Of a stretch of 64,000 nt of DNA, positions 1-9,131 are shown piece by piece (within the stretch, counting starts at the first letter, position 1; every line of letters begins with the position of its first letter). The notes below the pieces were generated by a model that had not been told where the DNA came from, ran no database searches, and saw nothing but the letters and a program-made list of their open reading frames with translations. The translations under genes and the position numbers were made by a program. The DNA is from Lineolata rhizophorae (Eukaryota > Ascomycota > Dothideomycetes > Lineolatales > Lineolataceae). The DNA lies in contig MU001686.1 of assembly GCA_010093515.1 (NCBI GenBank), positions 744,115 to 808,114 on the forward strand. The letters run 5' to 3'.

Positions 1-146
1 GACTCGGTGGGGTGAGCGACTCGGTGGTGGAATACGTTAGCGGATAGTTAAAGTACGGAAATCACAGCAAGCGAACTTAAGAATTGAAAAGTTGGATTAA
101 TATAGTATCCTTGAGCAGAAATCTGTCCATGCACCCCACGAAACAA

Positions 147-1169
147 TCAAGAACCCCCCTTCAGAGCCTTGATAACCTCCTTCCCCTCGTCCATATCCGA
201 ATACATGCCCACCACCTCCAGCAGTCTCGACTGTCCTTTCCCAGGCGTCGCCGCCGCTCTCGCCTTGGCCTGCCTCAGCGCCGCCCCCATGTCTAGCAGC
301 AGCGTGTTGCGTACGCGCTGGAGTCGCGGTTCTAGGCTTAGTAGAAACGGATGGTCGGCGCCCGCGCGCTCCATCAGCTGGCGGATTGCTAGATACTGAG
401 CGACGTGGCGGCGCAGCTTGGGCGTGGAGATGGCAGCGCCTTGGTTCGTCTCGTCGCCGGCACCGTCCGAATCAGAGTCAGACTCGTCTTCGTCATCATC
501 CTCGTCCTCATCGTCATCGTCGACATAGCCAGCCCCGGCGCCAACCTTGGCCCGCCCACCCATCTGGCCCATCATCAACCCTTCCTCCAGCTCGCCGACC
601 CGTCTCTCCACCTCGACCAACGTACTCCCCACCACCCTCGCCCTCATAACCCTCTCCCTTTCCCCCACTAATGCCTCCACCTCCCCCCTCGTCCTCGCGA
701 CCCCCTCCCTCACGCCTCCAACCCCGCCCCTCAACCCCAACAACCCGACCCTCACGCCCTCGACCTTCTCCTCCCCGCCGCGCACCCGCTCGCCCAGCCC
801 CACCAGCTCCCCCTGCTGCGCGTGCACCAGCCCAACCAGCTCGCGGCCTAGCGCGGCCGCGCGCTCGCGCAGGTCCGCCCGCAGGTCCGCCAGCGCCTGG
901 TGGCGGTTGCGCAGCGAGGGCAGGTAGCTCGCGGGCGTGAAGGCTGGGTCGAGGAAGGGCTCGCGGGAGAGCGGCTTCGGGTAGGGTAGCGAGGCTAGGT
1001 CTGAGTCCGAGGAGTAGTGGTCGTCGTCATCGTCGTCATAGGCAGCGCCGCTCGTGGTGTTGTGGTAGGTTGCGGCCGTGGGCGTGCGCGCCGAGGACGT
1101 GGCGAAGGATGTGTCAAGTGGGGGCGGAGGGGACGGGCTGCGCCGGTTGGTAGAGCGGTCGGGGGACAT
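147..1169 (-). CDS. COG2: Conserved oligomeric Golgi complex subunit 2 (short fungal form)
   Basis: COG2 belongs to the COG tethering complex, which captures retrograde vesicles at the Golgi and so keeps glycosyltransferases in place. The gene is one unspliced frame of 340 residues. After a Ser/Pro/Asp-rich disordered start, the block LPYPKPLSREPFL (residues 61-73) followed by SYLPSLRNRHQ (81-91) and a long heptad-like helix to about residue 200 matches the COG2 N-terminal domain. An acidic run (about 217-236) links to a shorter C-terminal helical part. From family knowledge, Pezizomycotina COG2 is short and lacks the large C-terminal helical domain of animal COG2, so this length is normal. 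The ATG at 1169 is the first in frame and precedes the conserved block by 60 residues. Family assignment rests on the N-terminal block; the C-terminal half is poorly conserved. Confidence 0.85.
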   Translation of the reverse strand: MSPDRSTNRRSPSPPPPLDTSFATSSARTPTAATYHNTTSGAAYDDDDDDHYSSDSDLASLPYPKPLSREPFLDPAFTPASYLPSLRNRHQALADLRADLRERAAALGRELVGLVHAQQGELVGLGERVRGGEEKVEGVRVGLLGLRGGVGGVREGVARTRGEVEALVGERERVMRARVVGSTLVEVERRVGELEEGLMMGQMGGRAKVGAGAGYVDDDDEDEDDDEDESDSDSDGAGDETNQGAAISTPKLRRHVAQYLAIRQLMERAGADHPFLLSLEPRLQRVRNTLLLDMGAALRQAKARAAATPGKGQSRLLEVVGMYSDMDEGKEVIKALKGGS

Positions 1170-3831
1170 GGAGGAAGGTGTCGAAGTCGGGAGCTACAAG
1201 GGCGTGGGGGTTAGTTGCACGTGAAGATTATCAGACTCTGTGGTGAGACGCACATAGAAGCCGCTCATTTTGGAGCGCTTTTGAGAGGGTCGCGAGGCGC
1301 ACAATTGGATAATTGGCTACGCCTTGTTCTGTAGAACAATAATTGTATAGGGCTATCGAAGTTCCTTGAGCGCGTTCTCGCGGACATGAACATCTGTGGT
1401 GGTGAAGGTGGGTCAAGGACGCAAACAGCACAAACAGCTGTGGGTTGCCCCACACATTGGTTAAACAACCAATCGGATCAATGCATAATATAGTCAGCTC
1501 TAGCCAATGAAATTCCTGAAAACAATTACTTTCTTGAGCGTCAGCCATAACTTCGGAAACCGCACCTTTTCAGTAACTTAGCCCCGAATAAACGGTTCTA
1601 TGTACTACTACAGTGCTATTAATTAACTGTGAATCGTTCATGCTTGTCGTATCTCATCTTCTCGCTATCGATACGATGCACCCGTCTGCTTGGTACAGGT
1701 CAATGCGAGCATGACTGCTCGCATGGGTGTCAAGGACTTGAGAAAGTCACAAGGTGGAAGTAGTATCCGAAGTCCATCTCTAATTCCTGGTTATTAGGGC
1801 CGGGTAAAGTCTGTTCTTCGCTTAGCCAAGCAGCGTGCCTAGCCCAAAGGCAAAGACCCCCTTGAAATGCCGAGTTATGATGGGATACTCCTGATCCTCA
1901 TTGTCCACCGGCCGGACTGACCGAGGACTCAACAAACGAAGGTCAAATGACTAGCCGACTGGCAGGGCCCGCAATGAGTCCACGTCGTGACCCACGGCTG
2001 CGCAACCGAGGCTATACCTAGAGTCCTAATATTACCCTCTGTTCGTCGCACCGAGACTCGCCGCGGAAATAGCCGAACAAAGTCGTGCACCCCTGTACTA
2101 AGCCCGTTTGAGTAGTTGACGATGGAATTGCAGTGGAGGTCACTCGTCGACCGCCCCTGCTTCTCGGCGTGTCCGTTGGCTCTCAGCCTCAGCCAGCCGC
2201 GCCAGCCCTACCCCACTGCCGTGGCCCACTGACTAGTGACCCACCGCCCCGAATACCACTTTTTGGCCTGTTTGGATCCCGTTTTATGGAATTTCAAGCG
2301 CAAATGGTACGATGGGAAAGTTGTTTTACCTACGCCATTCTCTTTTCCAATGGCGCGACGCGCACCCCCTTGGCGGAGCAAACCGGCCCAATCCGTCCGG
2401 CCCCCTGCGCAACGTGCATTCACGTCGAAAGCGCATTTTACGTTAAATCACGCCTGCGGCAAACTCTAACTTCTCGCCAAAGTTAAAGGAGTCAATGCAA
2501 GCGTGGCGCGCGGCAATTGACTATTAGGACGGGGCGGTGACGCGGCGTCAGAAACTTCTGCCTCACCAAGGTACTGTTTATGATGCAGGTACCCGCGCCG
2601 CTGTGTCACCCACGAACAGGCACTGGTTGGGTTGCACAACCATAGAAATTGTCGTCACAAACCCCACCCATGAGGGTAGCTAAACAGGTTGTCAACGACT
2701 ATCGCAGGATATATTTAGGAAAAGCGAACAAGCCTGTTTATGGGTTTGACGCCCCGCGTAACCCCATACCTGAGAGAGCAACACAGAACCTACCAGCGCA
2801 CGGCTCAGCCGCAACGACAACCGCCGCCCCGTACGTCAACTCTTGGCCTCTCTGCTCTCGTTGTCCCAGCGCGCTTGGCCGACGAGTCCCAAGCCCAGAC
2901 CTCCGCTCGCTCGGACCCCTCCCCCATCACAGATCCCCCACCCCCCCTTCGATCTACGCTAGGGGTCCGCACGCTCGCCGCGCACGCGCCGCCGGCCAAG
3001 CTTTCCGCGGATCCGCCCGCTGCGCCCCGAGTTCCAGGGTGCCGGGCTCGCGCACCCCCCGGCTGGCGCGCTCCCTATTGGTTGCCAGGCCCGCCTTTCA
3101 GGGGTACGCGTGCTGATGGTGGCTGGCTGAGCCCGTGGGGCGTCGAGGGGGCGCCCCCCGGGTTCTGGGCACGAAATGCAGGACCAAGTCAGAGGGGATT
3201 GAAAAACAAAAATGGAAAAAAAGAAAAAAGGGTGCAGTCTGCTGTGATGTGACTCGATGAAGTTGTTTTAGCGCTGCGGCTGCCGTGCAACGCCGTTCCG
3301 AGGGGCAGAGAGCAAAATTTTCAACAGGCTCGGCGATACGGTGCCGTTTGGTCTAGTTTGCACCGCTGCCGTGACCGGTCTGGGCCAAGCAATAGGGCAG
3401 CCGCTAGGTCGCTACAGAGTACTATACTACTGGCCTTGCATTCGGGGCCATTGTATTTTTTTCATTCCACTGCGTATTTTATTGCTGCGCCTCCATCGAG
3501 AAGCTGGCGAGGCGACTGCCCCCCGATTGGGCGGTGCATCGAGTCTCGGCCTGCTCGATCAGGTCTGGATGCCACGCGGGCCCAAAAGCTGGTTACTACG
3601 TAGACGCAGGTACCGCGCCCTTTGGATCCAGCCGAGCTGAGCCTGGATGTATGTAGGCCTTGGGAAGCTAGATCGACGGGATCTGCATGGAGGAAGTGCA
3701 TCGAGTAAAGATTTTCTGCCTCGTCGTCACTCTTGCTTGACGTGGTAGATCTCTCTTCAATTTCAAGTCTTTCTTCCAGTCACTGTTTATTCTTTTTTTT
3801 CCGGCTAGTACCTAGTGTGGCATTCGGCGTA
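1170..3831. other. Intergenic, COG2 promoter side to GH16-like gene
   Basis: This 2.7-kb stretch lies between divergently transcribed genes. It contains several ORFs of 60-170 codons on both strands (for example 1231-1548 minus, 2133-2486 plus, 2740-3252 plus). None has a recognisable domain, start context or codon pattern like the neighbours, so I do not call them genes. The part from about 2750 to 3180 is GC- and C-rich. The last 120 bases before 3832 are T/C-rich, as expected for a fungal promoter and leader. Confidence 0.5.
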
Positions 3832-4863
3832 ATGACGCACTCCCTTTTTCTATGCGCTGTTTGGTTCACTGCAGTCGCCTTGGGGGCCGACAGCACAAAC
3901 GACTGCACTCTATTCTCCATCAACGGCTCCACCATCGGCAACTTCACCCACTACCGCTTCTACGACTTCCGCGATGTCTATGCTGACGATGCGGCCGCGG
4001 ACTCATCCTCAGACGACGCCATCCCGCAGAGCCGGACCATTCGCGACAACACTTGGATGGACCAATGGTCGCGCCGCGACCAGCTCAAGGAGGCCTGGAA
4101 CGACAACATCATCGACATGGAGTACAACGCCCGCAACATCTACATCGAAAACAGCACCGAGGACAGCGGGGACTACTCCACCTTCCTCACGCTGTACACG
4201 ACGCGCCTGGCCGACGGCTCGCAGCAGGCCGGCGAGTTCGACTACGTCGAGGCCAACGTGACGTACCTGTCGCTGCGGCTGCTGGCGCGCGTGAGCGGCT
4301 CCTCAGGCGCCGTCGCCGGCTTCTTCACCTACCACAACGACACGTCCGAGACGGACATCGAGGTGCTGACGCGCGACCCGACCTCGGCCGTGCACTACAG
4401 CAACCAGCCGACGGCCGACGACGAGGACAACATCATCGCCGGGGCCACGTTCAACAACTCGATGCCGCCCGGTCAGCCCTGGGACGACTGGCAGGTGCAC
4501 CGGCTCGACTGGCTGCCGGGCCAGAGCGTCTGGTACGTCAACGGCGTCCAGACGGGCGCGACCAGGATCAACGTGCCCGACGTGGCGCAGATGGTGATCC
4601 TGAACATGTGGAGCAACGGCGGCTCGTTTGCGGGGCGCATGGAGGTCGGCGGCGAGGCCTACCTCAACGTCCAGTGGTTGGAGATGGTGTACAATACGAC
4701 GGATGTGGAGACGCCGGGTTCGGATGGGGATCCGACGGTGTGCTTCATCGAAGAGGTGGAGAACAGGAATATTCGGGCCTCATTGGCTATCCGGTCAGCT
4801 GGAGTCATTACATGGAGTTGGGTTTTGGCGTTTGGGATCTTGGTTTGGGTCATAGGCATGTAA
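3832..4863 (+). CDS. Secreted GH16-like (concanavalin A-like) glucanase, membrane-anchored
   Basis: Predicted extracellular or cell-surface glycoside hydrolase family 16-type protein of 344 residues, likely acting on beta-glucan or another wall polysaccharide. The ATG at 3832 is chosen because it starts a clean signal peptide (MTHSLFLCAVWFTAVALGA); an upstream in-frame Met at 3733 would bury it. The core carries ETDIEV at about 172-177, which fits the GH16 E-x-D-x-E catalytic signature. It is followed by the jelly-roll features WDDWQVHRLDWLPGQ and WYVNGV. Several N-x-S/T sites fit secretion. The last about 20 residues form a hydrophobic tail after a charged linker, as in a GPI-anchor signal or C-terminal membrane anchor. 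No intron is needed. It converges with the epimerase gene downstream. Substrate cannot be told from sequence. Confidence 0.8.
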   Translation: MTHSLFLCAVWFTAVALGADSTNDCTLFSINGSTIGNFTHYRFYDFRDVYADDAAADSSSDDAIPQSRTIRDNTWMDQWSRRDQLKEAWNDNIIDMEYNARNIYIENSTEDSGDYSTFLTLYTTRLADGSQQAGEFDYVEANVTYLSLRLLARVSGSSGAVAGFFTYHNDTSETDIEVLTRDPTSAVHYSNQPTADDEDNIIAGATFNNSMPPGQPWDDWQVHRLDWLPGQSVWYVNGVQTGATRINVPDVAQMVILNMWSNGGSFAGRMEVGGEAYLNVQWLEMVYNTTDVETPGSDGDPTVCFIEEVENRNIRASLAIRSAGVITWSWVLAFGILVWVIGM

Positions 4864-5538
4864 GGATGTTTTAGGGCGTTCACGAGCTGATTTTTCATGT
4901 ATTTAATCACTCTAGATATTCGAGCTTGTTTCTTGGATTGAATCCATATAATTTTCTTTGACCAATCAGTATTCTACGTGAGATGCAACTATTTATTTGT
5001 CGGGTTTTTCTTACGCCGCCTGATCTGATCCCTCGTCTGAAGGAATTATTAAAAAAAAAAAGCTAAGGGAGAAACGACGGCGAAATTGAATGAACTCTCC
5101 TTAGCTTAGAAGAAGTTGCAATTTTTAGTTCAGGGGAAGCGCTAGCTTTGGAAAGCCTCGCCGTTTTCAGCTCCTAATCTACTGTAGCGATTGCCCCATC
5201 ACATCACAGACATGCGACGACACCTCATTTGAGTTTTAGTGAACAGAAATGTTATTGACTCTTACTCCCGTGCAGGCTAAGTGAACAGAAATAGTTGCTT
5301 GAGCTATGTCGTCTACCAATGCAGCCCCGAAATACCTAGCTGAAGCTTCTTCACTAGAAAGAAATCGAAATGCCCGAGATTCTCCTTTTGCCTCCCATAG
5401 AAAGTTACGAATTAGGAATTAGATAGGAAGTATTCTTTGCCGCAGCCAGCAATGCATTTGTCTAATGACGCCAGAGAAACGCAACAACAGAGGAAGAATG
5501 AAAACAAAATAGCCAAACAAAGTGAACGCGATTGAATT
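4864..5538. other. Intergenic between convergent genes
   Basis: AT-rich 3'-flanking DNA shared by two convergent genes, with an A-run at about 5050-5061. It presumably holds both 3' UTRs and poly(A) sites. I see no coding signal. Confidence 0.55.
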
Positions 5539-6864
5539 TTAGAGGGCAATAGTATCGCTATCTAGTTTGATGTCGAGGAAGCGGCAGATGTCCTCGCAGC
5601 ACTCGTACAGCGACTTCTCCGTCTTCCAGTTGAGCTGGGTCGCGGCCCTGGACGGCTCGGCGATGCACATGGCGACGTCACCGTCCCGGCGGCCAACGTG
5701 CCGAGTCTCGATGGCGCGCCCGGACACGCGTTCCATGGTCTCGACCACCTCCCGGACGGAATGCCCCGTGCCAGAGCCGAGGTTGAAGACGCGGAAGCCG
5801 TGGTCGGCGGCGGCGCAGTCGGCGGCGGCCGATAGCGCCGCCAGATGGCCCCGGGCGAGGTCACTCACGTGGATGAAGTCGCGGATGGCGGTCCCATCCG
5901 CCGTGTCCCAGTCGGAGCCGAAGACGCTGAGTGCCGCCATCTCGCGCGTCATGACCTTGACGACCATGGGCATAAGGTTGTTAGGCGCGGCGCGAGGGTC
6001 CTCGCCCAGGACGCCGGAGCTGTCGCACCCGATGGGGTTGAAGTAGCGCAGCGCGACGATCTTCCAGCTCGGGTCCGACGCCGCCAGGTCGGCGAGGATA
6101 GCCTCGCACATCCACTTGGTGCGGCCGTACGGGTTGGTCAGCCCCGTGCAGCCAGCCAGAGTCACCTGCGGTTGGCCGGCCCCGTCGACCCAGGACGTCG
6201 TCGCGTGCGTGCAATACTCCTCGGGCAGCCGCCCGCCCTTGTTGGCCAGCTCGCCGTAGACGGTCGCCGACGACGAGAAGACGAACGTTTTGATACCGAA
6301 CTCGCCCAGCAGAGAGCAGAAGTCGATCATGCCGCCCACGTTGTTGGCGTAGTACTTGAGAGGTTGCTGGATGCTCTCGGCGACAGCCTTGTAAGCGGCG
6401 AAATGGATGACGCCCTTGATGCTAGAGAGGCTGATAGTAGTGCAATCCCCGTCGTGTCTGGGATCGCTGGCCGATAGGAATGCGTCTGGTTTCCGAGCAT
6501 ACTTATTAAGAATGGCCCTAACGGTACGTTGATCGCGGTAGTCGGCCTCGTGGAACTTGATCGACGGCCTTCGATTTGAGAACTTGAAGTGTTCGTCCGT
6601 CAGTCGCTGGAGACGGTCGAGAACATCGCGAAAGGCATTGCTAAGGTTGTCGATGATGATGACATTGTGACCCTCTTTCAAGAGCTCCCAAGTGGTATGG
6701 CTTCCGATATAGCCCAGCCCACCGACGATCAGGATGTGCTGATCACTTTCGAGCTCCCCGAGGTTCAGATCACCAGGTTCTGGGAAGAGGATTGACTTTT
6801 CAGTCAGAGGGGTGCTGATCCCAGAAGAGACAGTGGAAGAAGACTGAGCCGGACTGAACGCCAT
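5539..6864 (-). CDS. UDP-glucose 4-epimerase
   Basis: Interconverts UDP-glucose and UDP-galactose with bound NAD in the cytosol (Leloir pathway; supply of UDP-Gal for glycans). The 441-residue product is an extended short-chain dehydrogenase. The Rossmann motif GGLGYIG is at 48-54, SSSATVYG with the catalytic Ser at 197-204, and the YxxxK pair YGRTK at 246-250. VALRYFNPIG and the downstream substrate-binding RDFIHVSDLARGHLAAL are typical of GalE/GAL10. The N-terminal about 40 residues are Ser/Thr-rich. I use the Met at 6864 (MAFSPAQ); the frame extends 21 codons upstream, but that stretch looks like untranslated leader. Only the epimerase is present, without the mutarotase domain fused in Saccharomyces GAL10. 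It lies head-to-head with the GT2 polysaccharide synthase 2.3 kb away, a possible UDP-sugar link that is inference only. Confidence 0.95.
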   Translation of the reverse strand: MAFSPAQSSSTVSSGISTPLTEKSILFPEPGDLNLGELESDQHILIVGGLGYIGSHTTWELLKEGHNVIIIDNLSNAFRDVLDRLQRLTDEHFKFSNRRPSIKFHEADYRDQRTVRAILNKYARKPDAFLSASDPRHDGDCTTISLSSIKGVIHFAAYKAVAESIQQPLKYYANNVGGMIDFCSLLGEFGIKTFVFSSSATVYGELANKGGRLPEEYCTHATTSWVDGAGQPQVTLAGCTGLTNPYGRTKWMCEAILADLAASDPSWKIVALRYFNPIGCDSSGVLGEDPRAAPNNLMPMVVKVMTREMAALSVFGSDWDTADGTAIRDFIHVSDLARGHLAALSAAADCAAADHGFRVFNLGSGTGHSVREVVETMERVSGRAIETRHVGRRDGDVAMCIAEPSRAATQLNWKTEKSLYECCEDICRFLDIKLDSDTIAL

Positions 6865-8699
6865 TGTGATGTGAATACGTGAATCAAGTAACGAGAGTTG
6901 GACGCAACAACAAAAGAAAATATTCAATATGTATCCGAAATGACTGTGGAGGATTGCCCTTGATTGATTTTGCTCCAGGGAAGCAATGGAGTCTTTATAT
7001 GACGGTTATTCGAAGGGAGCTGGACTCCCTACTTTGGGCTACAACATCCCGAAAAGTCAACTCCTAGGTGCTCATGGTCTGAGTTTGCCCAAGGTGGCGC
7101 CCCGTTTGGCCGAAAGTTGAATGTCTGGAACAGACAGGATCTCTGGCAGGGCTACCTCGGGACCTCCTCCACGGCTAGCAACTTCTCGGTGGGGTTGAGT
7201 CCATTTGCGACCTACGCGTCTTAGGGCGTCGGCTAGGCGCATCTCTATGAAGCCGCGCACAGAGCCGACATGGAATATGGGCGTTTGGGATACCGATAGT
7301 TCAACCGAGAGACATCGGGCCAGGTCCACGACGACAGCAACCGCCCGGGTAGCAAATTGACTGAAGCCATCATTCCGAAAATTTTCTTTACCGGTCGGCT
7401 AAAATTGGTGCGGCTAGGGAGGGTCTGCGTAGTAAGGGTCAGGAGCCGCCCTCTACCGATCCTAGATTTGGATTTCGTGGCCAGGAGAATGCCTGCAGTC
7501 CCAGGGAATTGAGCATTACTAATGGCGCGAGCTATATCGATCCGGAGCGGGCCGCAAGAGACTGCTGAAGGCTGGAGGTGGGCTTTAGGTAATGGAAACA
7601 GTACTTGGCGAGATGATTTGCCGGGTCCGGCACCGTGCGGTCGCTAAGCTTTGACGTCGCGGCACGTCGTCCGAGTCCGTTCTACGTGCTTTCGTTCAAA
7701 AGCCTATCCAGAGAAGGCGGGCTGTCACTGCCGCAGCGACCGGACGAGCTTGTTTTGACGCCGGCCGTGGGACGGCGGGGTTGGGCGGCCGGGAAGGGAA
7801 ATGAGGCGTCAGGGCCCGAGCCTAGCGGATTGGTTGCGTCGCTTGCGCTGCTCGCTCACACACGTGGCACGCTAGTCCGTGCGCGGGATCTCAATTGCCT
7901 TGCCAGGGGTAACTTTACCAAAGATTCGCCCGTCCTAAGTCGGGTTACCCTAGTGCCAATGGGGGCGTCCTTTTTCATCGCGCGCCGTTCATCTGGACGC
8001 GCCCGCTGCGTCTCCGAAACATCGTATGGGAAGTTTAAATTTAGGACAGACATCGGAACCGCTGGTCAATGGCCGTTAAGCATAACTGCAAGCACGCAGG
8101 TACCCGGTTCCTTCGAAGTGTTGACCACCAATGGCCTGGCCGGAGGTCTTGACATCAGAGATTGACACGCGATTGACCCCGGGATTCGGACGGAACGGAC
8201 GTAGATTTTAGCGGTGCACGCTCGATGAGATTGAACGCCGCCCTGAATGCGGCTTAAGCGTGAATTTGGCCGCCCCGGGTTGACGTCTAGGCGGGTCTGT
8301 TCCCTGCGTTCCGCAAGCTAGAGCACTTCGCCCATCCTCCGCGCCGTCCATCGCTATAGGGGCAGGGGTCGTACCGGCGTCAACGTGGGTTTGCTAGTTG
8401 GCCGCCCATGCAGGCCTATACCCATTCAAGCCACCGGTTTCACTGCTCGGCGACTGCTCGAATCGCGAACTAGGACTAGCCGATCACCCGCTTCTCTTTC
8501 TGGCATTGTGGCGCGGGCTGAAAGGTCCCTTCCTCTTCGGGCCATGGTCTGATGCTATGCAGTGCCGGGGGATAGCGATCAAGAAGCTGGCCAGTACCAA
8601 AAATGCTAACAACAGGCTGGCTGAAGCATACTCAAGCTGAAATTTACGGAGTCGTGGGCGCCATAGCCAGGGCGGAGATGCCGTGCAGCTCGGTCCTTT
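6865..8699. other. Intergenic, no supported gene
   Basis: This lies between the divergent epimerase and GT2 genes. Short ORFs (for example 7072-7329 minus, 7635-8165 plus, 176 codons) show no recognisable domain or usable exon structure. I see no terminal repeats, transposase-like reading frame or tandem repeat. Confidence 0.45.
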
Positions 8700-9131
8700 A
8701 CGGTGAGGGGCCACGTGCGGACTCTATTCTGGACCGTTCTTCTACCTGCAGATCTCCTCTCTTCTATTCCCTTTCTTCTTCAGTGTCTAGATTCTCTTCG
8801 ATCTCTCGACATTCGCCACGCTCGTTTAGCCGTCTCTCGTTTCTCCCAATCGTCACTGACTTGTTCGTTGTGTTCTTCTCATATATCTTCTGTTTAGTTA
8901 TGCAGTGACATTCTGCTTTCAGTTCCCAACACCACACCGACACTCGTTTTGTCGTGGCTTCCACGCTTGTTTTGCGACCTTCGTTTCGCGGCATTGCATA
9001 TTCAGTCGTTATTGTATCCAGCGTTTGTCTATTAAAGTGACTACCAACCAAGAACCGTGGCAAGGGTGAGTTCGACAACAACGATTGATTCCATATGAGA
9101 CGGCCTATTAAACACATTTCTAGCATTCACA
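8700..9131 (+). promoter_or_regulatory. CT-rich promoter/5' leader of the GT2 synthase
   Basis: Positions about 8735-8900 are strongly pyrimidine-rich on the coding strand (runs of TCTTC/CTCTC), the usual context of transcription starts in filamentous ascomycetes. The ATG at 9132 has a good context (TTCACAATGCC). The leader is probably a few hundred bases and may contain a 5' UTR intron, which sequence alone cannot settle. Confidence 0.5.

Noticed and set aside
2649-3252. Pro/Arg-rich ORFs of 155 and 170 codons
   Set aside because: Overlapping frames in a C-rich patch, no domain, no good start context.
7635-8165. 176-codon ORF between epimerase and GT2 synthase
   Set aside because: No recognisable domain, and composition unlike neighbouring coding DNA. 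It could be an orphan gene, but the sequence does not support a call.
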